A stretch of DNA of 64,000 nucleotides from Proteus penneri. Its GTDB lineage: Bacteria > Pseudomonadota > Gammaproteobacteria > Enterobacterales > Enterobacteriaceae. The translations under genes were made by a program, and so were the position numbers. The notes under the pieces were generated by a model, which saw nothing but the letters and a program-made list of their open reading frames with translations, searched no databases and was not told the DNA's origin. Below, in pieces: positions 1 to 11,175 of the stretch (positions are counted from its first letter, which is position 1; every line of letters begins with the position of its first letter). The stretch spans positions 186,001 to 250,000 of the forward strand of contig NZ_PHFJ01000002.1 of assembly GCF_003144535.1 (NCBI RefSeq). Direction: 5' to 3'.

Positions 1-1
1 A

Positions 2-1839
<1,838 letters not shown>

Positions 1840-1907
1840 TTAATGACGCAAATAAAGAATGACTTTCATAATGCGTAAGGCTACTTGAGCAGGAATAGGG
1901 AAGCAAG

Positions 1908-1943
1908 AAAAAAGCGCCTCATATTAAGTAATGACGCGCTTTT
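1908..1943 (-). terminator. Rho-independent terminator after maeA
   Basis: Inverted repeat AAAAGCGC ... GCGCTTTT with an 18-base loop. The A-run at 1908-1913 becomes a U-run when read on the minus strand. It lies about 30 bases past the maeA stop. Confidence 0.7.
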
Positions 1944-1971
1944 CAGAATGGTACTTAGTGTTTCAAGCTAT

Positions 1972-3669
1972 TTAGAACGAGGTTCTTTTGTAAATACGGT
2001 ACTCTGGTGACCAATAGTTACGTTCAATGGCTTCTTCTAATGCTGAATCAGACGTTACAGTCGCAACACCTTGTACTTGTGCTTCTTTGGCAACTTGTTT
2101 TGCGATATAACGCGAAACTTGCTGAATATCAGCCAGTAAAGGTAACAGAGAACCATCACCCTCTTTTGCCATTGGTGAGCAATCTGCTAATGCACGACTT
2201 GCAACCATTAACATGGCATCAGTCACACGTTTCGCACCACAGGCAATAACACCTAACCCAATGCCTGGGAAGATATAAGAGTTATTACATTGTGCAATTG
2301 GATACTCTTTATCTTTGTATTTAACGGGGGCAAATGGACTACCTGTTGCCACTAAAGCTTGTCCATCAGTCCAATTGATAATATCTTCAGGGCGCGCTTC
2401 TACTCGCGAAGTTGGGTTAGATAATGGCATCACGATAGGGCGTTCACAGTGTTTGTGCATTTCACGAATAATTTCTTCAGTGAATAAACCTGCTTGTCCT
2501 GAAACACCAATCAAAATAGTTGGTTTTGCATTCTTAACCACTTCTAACAGTGAAATCGCATCGCTTGTGGTTTCCCAATTAGCAATGGTTTCGCTTTTTT
2601 GGATAAGTTTGCTTTGGAAATCCAGTAAATTTGGCAGTTTGTCTGTTAATAAGCCGAAACGGTCAACCATAAAGATACGTTCACGTGCTTGCTCATCGCT
2701 TAAACCTTCGGATTTCATTTGGGCAATAATTTGCTCAGCAATACCACAACCCGCAGAACCGGCACCTAAGAAAGTGACTGTTTGGTCTTTTAATTGGCGA
2801 CCTGCAGCACGACTTGCTGCAATTAGGCTACCTAAGGTAACAGATGCAGTGCCTTGAATATCATCGTTAAAGCAACATAGCTCATCACGGTAACGGTTTA
2901 ATAAAGGCATCGCATTTTTTTGTGCGAAATCTTCAAATTGCAGTAAAACATTTGGCCAGCGACGTTTAACAGCTTGAATAAATTCATCAACGAACTCGTT
3001 ATATTCATCACCTGTAATGCGAGGATGACGCCATCCCATATACAGAGGATCGTTTAAACGTTGTGGATTATTAGTACCAACATCAAGTACAACAGGCAGT
3101 GTGTACGCTGGGCTAATACCACCACACGCGGTATATAAAGAGAGTTTACCGATAGGTGTACCCATACCGCCGATACCTTGGTCACCTAGACCAAGAATAC
3201 GTTCGCCATCTGTTACAACAATGACTTTTACGTTTTGTTTAGTGGCGTTTTGTAGCATATCGTCGATATTGGCGCGGTTAGGGTAAGAGATAAATAAACC
3301 GCGAGCACGACGATAAATATCAGAGAAATGTTCACAAGCTTCACCTACTGTTGGTGTATAAATGATTGGCATCATTTCAGTTAGGTGAGATTCCAATAGA
3401 CGATAAAACAGGGTTTCATTGGTATCTTGGATATTTCGCAGGTAAATATGTTTATCGTTATCGTTTTTGAAATCAAGATATTGGCGATAAGCGCGTTCAA
3501 CCTGTTCTTCGATGGTTTCAACTGCTTCAGGCAGTAAACCATGTAAGTTAAAGGTGCTGCGTTCTTCTTCGCTGAAAGCACTACCTTTATTTAACAGGGG
3601 AAATTCTAGCAGGATTGGACCTGCATACGGGATGTAGAGAGGGCGTTTACTTTCGTGTTCCAGTTCCAT
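1972..3669 (-). CDS. maeA: NAD-dependent malic enzyme (malate to pyruvate)
   Basis: Oxidative decarboxylation of malate to pyruvate with NAD, linking the TCA cycle to pyruvate. 565 residues, as in E. coli MaeA, and nearly collinear with it. Motifs seen: [13 protein letters not shown] near the N terminus, [17 protein letters not shown], the metal-binding [10 protein letters not shown], and the dinucleotide fold [16 protein letters not shown]. The ATG at 3669 is preferred because it gives the family N terminus ([18 protein letters not shown]) and has AAGAG upstream. An in-frame ATG at 3699 would add ten unconserved residues. It is a monocistronic gene with its own terminator. Confidence 0.95.
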   Translation of the reverse strand: MELEHESKRPLYIPYAGPILLEFPLLNKGSAFSEEERSTFNLHGLLPEAVETIEEQVERAYRQYLDFKNDNDKHIYLRNIQDTNETLFYRLLESHLTEMMPIIYTPTVGEACEHFSDIYRRARGLFISYPNRANIDDMLQNATKQNVKVIVVTDGERILGLGDQGIGGMGTPIGKLSLYTACGGISPAYTLPVVLDVGTNNPQRLNDPLYMGWRHPRITGDEYNEFVDEFIQAVKRRWPNVLLQFEDFAQKNAMPLLNRYRDELCCFNDDIQGTASVTLGSLIAASRAAGRQLKDQTVTFLGAGSAGCGIAEQIIAQMKSEGLSDEQARERIFMVDRFGLLTDKLPNLLDFQSKLIQKSETIANWETTSDAISLLEVVKNAKPTILIGVSGQAGLFTEEIIREMHKHCERPIVMPLSNPTSRVEARPEDIINWTDGQALVATGSPFAPVKYKDKEYPIAQCNNSYIFPGIGLGVIACGAKRVTDAMLMVASRALADCSPMAKEGDGSLLPLLADIQQVSRYIAKQVAKEAQVQGVATVTSDSALEEAIERNYWSPEYRIYKRTSF

Positions 3670-3742
3670 GAAAAATACTCTTGTAAGGCAGTTAGTCACA
3701 TGACAATTGTAGATCCTACAAAATAATAAAAATATGTACAGC

Positions 3743-3848
3743 TTATGTTATTTTTTTATGATTTTTATGCTTAGAAATGAGAGATAGATACAGTTGTTAC
3801 AACTTTTTCTGGTAAGCATCAGCAAAATTTACATGCTGATGCTTTTTT
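3743..3848 (+). ncRNA. Candidate small RNA between maeA and cdd (promoter plus terminator)
   Basis: Both flanking genes are on the minus strand, yet a good plus-strand terminator is present: AGCATCAGC (3815-3823), an 11-base loop, GCTGATGCT (3835-3843), then T6. Upstream are a small hairpin AGTTG-TTA-CAACT (3792-3804) and a possible promoter, TTATGT (3743) - 17 bases - TATGCT (3766). The predicted RNA would run from about 3777 to 3848. No known small RNA is recognised, and the -35 element is weak. The span given includes the promoter. Confidence 0.35.
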
Positions 3849-3882
3849 AGGAGAGATTTTTAGAGGAATAAGTTAAAATTTT

Positions 3883-4767
3883 TTACAAAGTGATGCGTTG
3901 CATCTGGCGACAACCTAAAGCTGTTAATGTGGCTTGAGTTGCATCCCATTGCGTTAAAATTGTTTCTGCTTTTTCAATTAAGACGGCAGATTCAATTTCC
4001 ATCACACTCTCACCTGCCATATTTAATAAAATCAATGCGGCTTGTAATGGCGGTAAGCTTGGGTTAAATGCGGCATTTTCTGCGTAGCTACCTTGGAAAA
4101 TTTTGCCATTTTTCATTTGAACAGCAATTCCACTGTGAGACTCACTATAAGGTGCATGACTACGATTGGTGGCTTGTAGCGCCTGTTGTGCTAATTCACT
4201 ATGGTTATCAATTTCGTAACCGTGATTAACTTTATCCATTAATAAAGAGGTGATATTGAGATCCTTTGGACCAAAGCTATCAGGTAAATAATCTCCCAAT
4301 GTCGCCACTTTTCTACCCGGTAATTGGATTTGAATATGGGTGCCACTGTTGAGTTCGTTCATAAACTGGCGACAATGACCACAAGGTGTATAGTTAACGG
4401 TGATTGAAATTAAGCGAGATTCACCACGTAGCCATGCGTGAGTTACCGCACTTTGTTCAGCATGAACAGTTTGTTGTAGTGGGGCGCCAGCAAATTCCAT
4501 ATTGGCACCGAAGTAGAGATTACCACTTCCCCCACGTGAAATAGCACCAACATTGAAATGAGATATCGGTGTCACTGCACAAGCGGCAGCGACGGGTAAA
4601 AGTGCGAGAGCTAAGGCATCATCATTACATTGTAATTGTGTTTTTATGGCATTGACCTGTTCTGCCGTGAATATTGCAGGGAATTCATCCTGCTCAAGAT
4701 AAGGAGCAAGTGCTTGTTGCAACTGAGGGGATAAATCTGACCAAACTGCCTGAAAACGAGTATGCAT
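3883..4767 (-). CDS. cdd: Cytidine deaminase
   Basis: Deaminates cytidine and deoxycytidine to uridine and deoxyuridine in pyrimidine salvage. 294 residues, the length of the E. coli dimeric-type enzyme with a duplicated fold. The zinc site is seen as HAEQ (His102, with catalytic Glu104) and TPCGHC (Cys129, Cys132). The start at 4767 is chosen over 4782 because GGGAGA lies seven bases upstream and MHTRFQ matches the family N terminus. In E. coli the order yohJ-yohK-cdd is the same. A hairpin separates it from yohK, so it may have its own promoter. Confidence 0.96.
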   Translation of the reverse strand: MHTRFQAVWSDLSPQLQQALAPYLEQDEFPAIFTAEQVNAIKTQLQCNDDALALALLPVAAACAVTPISHFNVGAISRGGSGNLYFGANMEFAGAPLQQTVHAEQSAVTHAWLRGESRLISITVNYTPCGHCRQFMNELNSGTHIQIQLPGRKVATLGDYLPDSFGPKDLNITSLLMDKVNHGYEIDNHSELAQQALQATNRSHAPYSESHSGIAVQMKNGKIFQGSYAENAAFNPSLPPLQAALILLNMAGESVMEIESAVLIEKAETILTQWDATQATLTALGCRQMQRITL

Positions 4768-4906
4768 ACATGAGTCTCCCATTAATCTTTCTGTATTATA
4801 AGATTCTAGGCATCTTTACCTATTTTTATATGTGATGAAAATCATATTTTCAATGAAACAATTGCAACAAATTCATTAATTGAGAGATGTATCTCAAATT
4901 TATAGT

Positions 4907-4944
4907 AAAAATCCCCGAAATAAATTTAATTAAATCGGGGATTT
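4907..4944 (-). terminator. Terminator of the yohJK operon
   Basis: AAATCCCCGA ... TCGGGGATTT, an inverted repeat just past the yohK stop. On the minus strand it is followed by a T5 run. Confidence 0.8.
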
Positions 4945-4967
4945 AGGAATAGAGGGTAAGAAAGATA

Positions 4968-5672
4968 TTAACTATAAAGATGTAAAATAATAGGGAAGAT
5001 AAACGGAGCAAGTAAAGAGGTAATAATCCCGCATGTCATTAATGCCAATGAACTGTAAGCCCCCTCAATATAATCGACTTCTGCCGCTCTTGCTGTTCCC
5101 ACTGCGTGCGAAACAGTGCCCATAGCCAAACCACGAGAGGCGTGAGTAGGAATACGCAGTAGCTTAAATAATGTATGACCAAAAATGGCACCTAAAATAC
5201 CTACTGCAATAACACATGCAGCACTGATTGCAGGAATACCACCTATGGAGTCCGCGACAGCCATTGCTATTGGGGTTGTCACTGATTTAGGTAAGATTGA
5301 TGCGGCAATTTCAGGTGTTGCACCTGCCCATAAAGCAATGGCTGTGCCACTGACCATCGCAGCAATACTACCAATAAAGCAAATACTGATTAATGATTTC
5401 CACTGTGCGCGAATTTGGTGTAATTGCTGATAAAGCGGTATAGCTAAAGCAACAACGGCGGGTTGCAGTAAGTCATTTAAAATTCGACTGCCTGCGAAAT
5501 AATTTTCGTAAGGTACCTTAGTTATTAACAAAATAGGTATAATTACTATAATAGCAATTAGCAGTGGATTTAAAATAGGCAAATTAAATCGGGCCGCCAG
5601 CTTACGAGCTAAGTAAAAAATAAAAATACTTAAAGGAAGTGACCACCAAATATTCATCAACATAGCTAACAT
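4968..5672 (-). CDS. yohK: LrgB/CidB-family membrane protein YohK
   Basis: 234-residue inner-membrane protein of the LrgB/CidB family, collinear with E. coli YohK. It has about seven hydrophobic segments and the family core KSVTTPIAMAV, GGIPAISAACV and RGLAMGTVSHAVGTARA. Relatives form pairs with LrgA/CidA proteins and are linked to murein hydrolase export or metabolite transport; the role in enterobacteria is not settled. The first codons overlap the end of yohJ, so the two are translationally coupled. A second in-frame ATG at 5663 is possible. Confidence 0.9.
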   Translation of the reverse strand: MLAMLMNIWWSLPLSIFIFYLARKLAARFNLPILNPLLIAIIVIIPILLITKVPYENYFAGSRILNDLLQPAVVALAIPLYQQLHQIRAQWKSLISICFIGSIAAMVSGTAIALWAGATPEIAASILPKSVTTPIAMAVADSIGGIPAISAACVIAVGILGAIFGHTLFKLLRIPTHASRGLAMGTVSHAVGTARAAEVDYIEGAYSSLALMTCGIITSLLAPFIFPIILHLYS

Positions 5673-6139
5673 TTTTTCTTCTCACTTAACGCTTTATCAT
5701 CGTCTTTCTCTTTTGTTTCAACAATATCTTCAACTTGGTCTGGTTTCGAACCCACGATAACGCGCTCACGATGAACATAGTGTGAGCAATATGCAACGAG
5801 TGCCATAACACCAAAGGTACTCACGACGCAGGCTAAAACGATGGGGAAAAGTTGCTGACTTAATAAATCATAATAGTTCATTACACCGACACCGATAGGG
5901 ATAAAGAGTAATGACATATTTTTTAAGAGGATATTTGCACCGGGTTTAACCCAACGCACAGGGATAAGCTGAAAAGCAAGTAAACCAAAGAGGATCAGTA
6001 AGCCAACAATACTGCCTGGAACCGCGAAGGGTAGAAGGGCTGAAATAAGATTACCAGCAAAGAGACAAAGATAAAGTACCAAAAAAGATCGTAAATAGTG
6101 CCAAAGTGTAATCTGCAATCGTGCCCGTTTAGATTTCAT
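5666..6139 (-). CDS. yohJ: CidA/LrgA-family membrane protein YohJ
   Basis: Small CidA/LrgA-family (holin-like) membrane protein, partner of YohK. Four hydrophobic helices are visible, with the motif LPFAVPGSIVGLLILF and then FIPIGVGVMNYYDLL. The ATG at 6139 (157 residues) lines up with the start of E. coli YohJ; the ATG at 6175 would add 12 residues. Compared with E. coli (about 132 residues) it has an extra charged C-terminal tail rich in Lys, Glu and Asp (about residues 135-157), which is not seen in the E. coli protein. Confidence 0.88.
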   Translation of the reverse strand: MKSKRARLQITLWHYLRSFLVLYLCLFAGNLISALLPFAVPGSIVGLLILFGLLAFQLIPVRWVKPGANILLKNMSLLFIPIGVGVMNYYDLLSQQLFPIVLACVVSTFGVMALVAYCSHYVHRERVIVGSKPDQVEDIVETKEKDDDKALSEKKKC

Positions 6140-6210
6140 AAGTAAGTGTCCCAAATCAACTAACAGAATTATCATACACCGATTTTGAAAGTGTGCTATG
6201 GATCACAATA

Positions 6211-6245
6211 AAAAAAGGCGGGGCTCTAATAGAACCCCGCCTTTT
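6211..6245 (-). terminator. Terminator between metG and yohJ
   Basis: Strong hairpin AAGGCGGGG ... CCCCGCCTT flanked by A6 on one side and T4 on the other, so it may work in both directions. It ends metG on the minus strand. Confidence 0.85.
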
Positions 6246-6272
6246 ATTCGTTTGGCAAATGAATTTTGGTTG

Positions 6273-8300
6273 TTATTTCACTTGCTGACCCGGTTTTGCA
6301 CCAGAATCTGGGCTAAGTAAGAAGATATCTTTATCGCCAGGACCTGCTGCCATTACCATGCCTTCTGAAATACCAAAACGCATTTTACGAGGTGCTAAGT
6401 TTGCTACCATTACCGTTAAGCGACCTTCTAACACTTTAGGATCTGGGTATGCTGTACGAATACCGGAAAATACTTGGCGAGTTTCTCCACCTAAGTCCAA
6501 AATTAATTTCAGCAGTTTGTCTGAACCTTCAACAAAATCGGCTTGTTTAATTTCAGCGATACGCATATCGATTTTCGCAAAATCATCAAATTTGATGGTT
6601 TCTTGAATTGGAGCATCTGCTAATGGGCCTGTTACTTCTTTTACAGGCGCAATGGTGCTTTTTGATGCTTCAACCATTGCATTGGCTTTATCCATTTCAA
6701 TGCGGTTAAACAACGCTTTGAATTTAGTGATCTCTTGACCTAATAGCGGTTGTTCAAGTGCATCCCATGTTAATTGAGTTTGCAAAAATGCTTCTGAACG
6801 TTCTGTTAGTGATGGTAAAACGGGTTTCAGGTACGTCATCAACACACGGAATAGGTTAATTCCCATGGTACAGATTGCTTGTAACTGAGCGTCTTGACCT
6901 TCTTGTTTTGCCACTACCCAAGGTGCTTTTTCGTCAATATAACGGTTCGCTTCATCAGCTAATGCCATAATTTCACGAACAGCTTTACCAAATTCACGAT
7001 TTTCAAATGACTGTGCGATAGTTTCTTTCATATCAACAAAGTGTTGATAAAGTTTAGCATCATCTAAAGAATCAGCTAATTTGCCATCAAAACGCTTGCT
7101 GATAAAACCAGCGGTACGTGATGCAAGGTTAACGACTTTATTTACGATGTCGCTATTAACACGTTGAACAAAGTCTTCTAAGTTTAGGTCAATATCGTCA
7201 ATGCGTGATGAAAGTTTTGCAGCATAGTAATAACGTAGACAATCAGCATCAAAATGATCAAGATAAGCACGCGCTGTAATAAAGGTGCCACGAGATTTTG
7301 ACATTTTGGCGCCATTTACAGTGACATAACCGTGAACAAACAGGTTTGTCGGCTTGCGATATTCACTGCCTTCTAACATTGCTGGCCAGAATAAGCTGTG
7401 GAAATAGACGATATCTTTACCAATAAAGTGGTAAAGGTCAGCTTTGCTGTCTTTATTCCAAAACTCGTCAAAACTTAAATCGCCACGTTTTTCACATAAG
7501 TTTAAGAATGAACTCATGTAGCCGATCGGTGCATCTAACCATACATAGAAATATTTACCCGGTGCATCTGGAATTTCGAAACCGAAATAAGGTGCATCAC
7601 GAGTGATATCCCACTGTTGTAAACCGCTGTCAAACCACTCTTGCATTTTATTTGCCACTTGCTCTTGTAGCGCGCCAGAGCGGATCCACTCTTGTAACAT
7701 GTTGCTAAATGCAGGTAAGTCGAAGAAATAGTGTTCAGTTTCACGCATAACAGGCGTTGAACCTGATACAACAGAACGCGGATTAATTAATTCTGTTGGA
7801 CTGTAGGTTGAGCCGCAAACTTCACAGTTATCACCATATTGGTCTTGCGCTTTACATTTAGGGCAAGTGCCTTTTACAAAGCGGTCAGGCAAAAACATGC
7901 CTTTTTCTTCATCATAAAGCTGAGAAATAGTTTTACTTTTGATGTGACCATTTTTTTTCAGTGCAATATAAATTTTAGTTGATAATTGGCGACTCTCTTC
8001 ACTGTGTGTAGAGTGATAATTGTCGTAACTGATATTGAAACCAGCAAAATCCTGCTGATGCTCTTTGCTCATTTCTTCAATCATGGCTTCTGGCGTGATA
8101 CCCAGTTGTTGGGCTTTCAGCATAATAGGTGTGCCGTGAGCATCGTCAGCGCAGATGAAATGAACTTCTTTGCCGCGCATTCGTTGATAACGGACCCAGA
8201 TATCTGCCTGAATATGTTCAAGGATATGACCGAGATGAATTGAACCGTTAGCATAAGGTAACGCGCAGGTTACCAATAATTTATTCGCGACGTGAGACAT
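6273..8300 (-). CDS. metG: Methionyl-tRNA synthetase
   Basis: Charges initiator and elongator tRNA-Met. 675 residues, the full enterobacterial length. The catalytic domain has the HIGH-type motif [11 protein letters not shown] (about residues 17-27), the zinc knuckle CPKC...CEVCG (about 145-161) and KMSKS near residue 332. The C-terminal region from about residue 575 is the tRNA-binding/dimerisation domain (KIDMRIAEI ... MVMAAG). It is divergent from mrp across a 204-base intergenic region, the same arrangement as in E. coli. Confidence 0.97.
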   Translation of the reverse strand: MSHVANKLLVTCALPYANGSIHLGHILEHIQADIWVRYQRMRGKEVHFICADDAHGTPIMLKAQQLGITPEAMIEEMSKEHQQDFAGFNISYDNYHSTHSEESRQLSTKIYIALKKNGHIKSKTISQLYDEEKGMFLPDRFVKGTCPKCKAQDQYGDNCEVCGSTYSPTELINPRSVVSGSTPVMRETEHYFFDLPAFSNMLQEWIRSGALQEQVANKMQEWFDSGLQQWDITRDAPYFGFEIPDAPGKYFYVWLDAPIGYMSSFLNLCEKRGDLSFDEFWNKDSKADLYHFIGKDIVYFHSLFWPAMLEGSEYRKPTNLFVHGYVTVNGAKMSKSRGTFITARAYLDHFDADCLRYYYAAKLSSRIDDIDLNLEDFVQRVNSDIVNKVVNLASRTAGFISKRFDGKLADSLDDAKLYQHFVDMKETIAQSFENREFGKAVREIMALADEANRYIDEKAPWVVAKQEGQDAQLQAICTMGINLFRVLMTYLKPVLPSLTERSEAFLQTQLTWDALEQPLLGQEITKFKALFNRIEMDKANAMVEASKSTIAPVKEVTGPLADAPIQETIKFDDFAKIDMRIAEIKQADFVEGSDKLLKLILDLGGETRQVFSGIRTAYPDPKVLEGRLTVMVANLAPRKMRFGISEGMVMAAGPGDKDIFLLSPDSGAKPGQQVK

Positions 8301-8504
8301 AGTAAGGATCTTACTTCCATAAAATTAATAAAAGGGACTTTGATGGTAACCGATCCGTCATGATGTCGCTAGGGCAATAATGGAGTTTTTGCAAGAGAAA
8401 TTTCAGTTGGCAAATTGAGGTAAGGCATTATCGTAGTCATCTACTATCTGATATGATAGATACACTCATATATTTAATAAATAATGAAAACGAGAGGAGC
8501 CGGG

Positions 8505-9617
8505 ATGAGTGATAAATCCCCCGAGCAGACCACCCCTGAGATTCTGAACGAAAAAGTTTCAGGTGTCTTGTCTACTTTTGAACACCCAACATTGAAACGT
8601 AATCTGCTTTCTCTAAAAGCATTACACCAATGTGCGATGATTGACGATGTTCTTCATATCGAGTTAGTGATGCCGTTTGTTTGGAAAAAACCTTTCCAAA
8701 CCCTAATTGAAGAAAAGACAGCCGAACTTCGCAACATCACTGGTGCAAAAGCCATTGAATGGAAACTCAAGCATAATATTTCCACCTTACGTCGTGCAAA
8801 TGATCTGCCTGGCGTTAATGGTGTGCGTAATATTCTTGCAGTGAGCTCTGGTAAAGGTGGCGTTGGTAAATCAAGTACAGCAGTTAACCTTGCATTAGCT
8901 CTTGCACAAGAAGGCGCTAAAGTCGGTATTCTTGATGCTGATATTTATGGACCGTCTATTCCTAATATGTTAGGGACCACGATGGAGCGTCCAACGTCTC
9001 CTGATGGACAACATATGGCGCCAATTATGGCGTATGGATTAGCGTCTAACTCTATCGGTTATTTAGTGACTGATGATAATGCGATGGTATGGCGTGGTCC
9101 TATGGCGAGCAAAGCATTAATGCAAATGCTCCAAGATACGTTGTGGCCTGACTTGGATTATCTGGTTATCGATATGCCACCAGGAACAGGCGATATCCAA
9201 TTAACCTTATCTCAAAATATCCCTGTAACTGCTGCGGTTGTGGTAACAACACCACAAGATATCGCGCTGGTGGATGCAATGAAAGGGATTGTCATGTTTA
9301 AGAAAGTCAATGTACCTGTATTAGGTATTATTGAAAACATGAGTGCACATATTTGTAGTAACTGTGGTCACCTTGAACCTATCTTTGGTACTGGTGGTGC
9401 CGCTAAATTGGCAGAGAAGTATCATTGTCAATTATTAGGTCAAGTTCCTCTTCATATCTCTTTACGTGAAGACCTAGACCGCGGGCAACCAACAGTGATG
9501 CGTGATCCAGAAGGTGAGTTTGCGGATATTTATCGCGAAATCGCGTCTACCGTATCTTCTCAAATGTATTGGGATGGTGATGCAATTCCAACGGAAATTT
9601 CTTTCCGCGCAGTGTAA
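8505..9617 (+). CDS. apbC: Iron-sulfur cluster carrier ATPase Mrp/ApbC
   Basis: P-loop ATPase of the Mrp/NBP35 family that binds and delivers Fe-S clusters. 370 residues from the ATG at 8505, which follows GAGAGGAG and gives the family N terminus; the upstream ATG at 8484 is less likely. An N-terminal MIP18-like domain (about 1-95) precedes the deviant Walker A GKGGVGKSS (about 116-124), IDMPPGTGD, and the cluster-binding CSNC near residue 285. Divergent from metG. Confidence 0.95.
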   Translation: MSDKSPEQTTPEILNEKVSGVLSTFEHPTLKRNLLSLKALHQCAMIDDVLHIELVMPFVWKKPFQTLIEEKTAELRNITGAKAIEWKLKHNISTLRRANDLPGVNGVRNILAVSSGKGGVGKSSTAVNLALALAQEGAKVGILDADIYGPSIPNMLGTTMERPTSPDGQHMAPIMAYGLASNSIGYLVTDDNAMVWRGPMASKALMQMLQDTLWPDLDYLVIDMPPGTGDIQLTLSQNIPVTAAVVVTTPQDIALVDAMKGIVMFKKVNVPVLGIIENMSAHICSNCGHLEPIFGTGGAAKLAEKYHCQLLGQVPLHISLREDLDRGQPTVMRDPEGEFADIYREIASTVSSQMYWDGDAIPTEISFRAV

Positions 9618-9653
9618 TCACAGTAGAATAATGTCTGAAATTATTTGCTGATT

Positions 9654-9687
9654 AAAATGGAGAGTCATTTGGCTTTCCATTTTTTAC
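9654..9687 (+). terminator. Probable terminator after apbC
   Basis: Imperfect hairpin with arms AAATGGAGAG and CTTTCCATTT followed by T-rich sequence, about 40 bases past the apbC stop. Confidence 0.5.
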
Positions 9688-9838
9688 AGGTGATTTCCGG
9701 CTGTTTTTGATAAAAAACAAATAGATTTCTGGTTTTACGCTGGAACCAGAGTGATTTCAAAACTATAATCTGCGCTAGCGTAATATTTACATATTATTAC
9801 GTTATCCCTCTTTTTATTTCAAACCAGGTTTTTTGATT

Positions 9839-10480
9839 ATGGCTGACACAGCACATCAGTGCACAATTGTAGGTATCGCTGGAGCCTCTGCTTCGGGTAA
9901 AAGTCTTATTGCAAGCACACTTTACCGTGAGTTAAGAGCGCAAGTAGGTGATCATAATATCGGGGTGATACCAGAAGATTGTTATTATCGTGACCAAAGT
10001 GATTTAACAATGGAAGAACGATATAAGGTCAATTATGACCACCCAAATTCGATGGATCATGCACTTTTATACCAGCATTTGTGCGCATTAAAAGCAGGAA
10101 ATGCCATCGAACTCCCTCAGTATGACTACGTTGCTCATACACGCAAAACAGAATCCATTTCTTTTCAACCTAAAAAAGTGATTATCATTGAAGGCATTTT
10201 GTTATTAACAGATAAACGCCTGCGTGAAGAGATGGATTTCTCTATCTTTGTTGATACCCCATTAGATATTTGCTTAATGCGCAGGATTAAACGAGATGTG
10301 AATGAACGTGGACGTAGCTTAGACTCAGTCATTGAACAATATAATAAAACCGTTCGTCCTATGTTCTTCCAGTTTATTGAACCTTCTAAACAATATGCCG
10401 ATATTATTGTACCTAGAGGGGGGAAAAACCGCGTTGCGATTGATATTCTGAAAGCAAAAATTGGGCAATTCTGCGAATAA
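9839..10480 (+). CDS. udk: Uridine/cytidine kinase
   Basis: Phosphorylates uridine and cytidine to UMP and CMP in salvage. 213 residues, identical in length to E. coli Udk. P-loop GASASGKS lies near the N terminus, with IPEDCYY, NYDHP and the RDVNERGRS helix downstream. The ATG at 9839 is used; a TTG two codons earlier is in frame but unneeded. It opens the udk-dcd-asmA cluster, the same order as in E. coli. Confidence 0.96.
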   Translation: MADTAHQCTIVGIAGASASGKSLIASTLYRELRAQVGDHNIGVIPEDCYYRDQSDLTMEERYKVNYDHPNSMDHALLYQHLCALKAGNAIELPQYDYVAHTRKTESISFQPKKVIIIEGILLLTDKRLREEMDFSIFVDTPLDICLMRRIKRDVNERGRSLDSVIEQYNKTVRPMFFQFIEPSKQYADIIVPRGGKNRVAIDILKAKIGQFCE

Positions 10481-10547
10481 TAGATTCATTTTTAGGCAGC
10501 TTTCATGCATGATGAAACTGCCTGTTTAACTTGAAGAAGGAAATAAA

Positions 10548-11129
10548 ATGCGATTATGCGACCGTGATATTATTCAGTGGCTGGATGAAGGTAAGTTAGT
10601 CATTGAACCCCGCCCGCCTGTCGAGCGAATTAACGGCGCAACAGCAGATGTTTGCTTGGGAAATCAATTTCGTGTTTTCCAAGGTCATACTGCAGCTTAT
10701 ATTGATTTGAGTGGCCCTAAGGCTGAAGTGAATGCTGCGCTAGAGCGTGTAATGAGTGATGAAATAGTTTTGCCTGAAGGTGAAGCATTCTTTCTACATC
10801 CTGGTGAATTGGCGTTAGCAGTGACACTTGAGTCAGTCACTTTGCCTGATAATGTTGTTGGATGGTTAGATGGACGCTCATCATTAGCACGCTTAGGCTT
10901 GATGGTGCACGTTACTGCACATCGTATTGATCCTGGTTGGCATGGGCAAATCGTATTAGAATTCTTTAATTCAGGTAAACTGCCTCTTGCATTAAGACCG
11001 GGTATGGTGATTGGTGCATTAAGTTTTGAACCTATGTCGGGTTCTGCTGATAGACCTTATAATCGTCGTCAAGATGCAAAATATAAAAATCAACAAGGTG
11101 CAGTTGGTAGTCGGATTAGTGAAGATTAA
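10548..11129 (+). CDS. dcd: dCTP deaminase
   Basis: Deaminates dCTP to dUTP, feeding dTMP synthesis. 193 residues, the standard length of the trimeric enterobacterial enzyme. Motifs RSSLARLG and [10 protein letters not shown] carry the nucleotide-binding and catalytic (Glu) residues of the dUTPase-like fold. The start has AGAAGGAA about seven bases upstream. It lies 67 bases after udk and 46 before asmA, probably on one transcript. Confidence 0.96.
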   Translation: MRLCDRDIIQWLDEGKLVIEPRPPVERINGATADVCLGNQFRVFQGHTAAYIDLSGPKAEVNAALERVMSDEIVLPEGEAFFLHPGELALAVTLESVTLPDNVVGWLDGRSSLARLGLMVHVTAHRIDPGWHGQIVLEFFNSGKLPLALRPGMVIGALSFEPMSGSADRPYNRRQDAKYKNQQGAVGSRISED

Positions 11130-11175
11130 CTATCTTTATAATCATCATTATCATGTTCACTAAACGGGTAATTAT

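Noticed and set aside
2315-2857. 180-codon plus-strand frame opposite maeA
   Set aside because: Antisense shadow of the strongly conserved maeA coding sequence; no ribosome site and no protein-family character.
7986-8243. 85-codon frame opposite metG
   Set aside because: Shadow of the metG N-terminal coding region.
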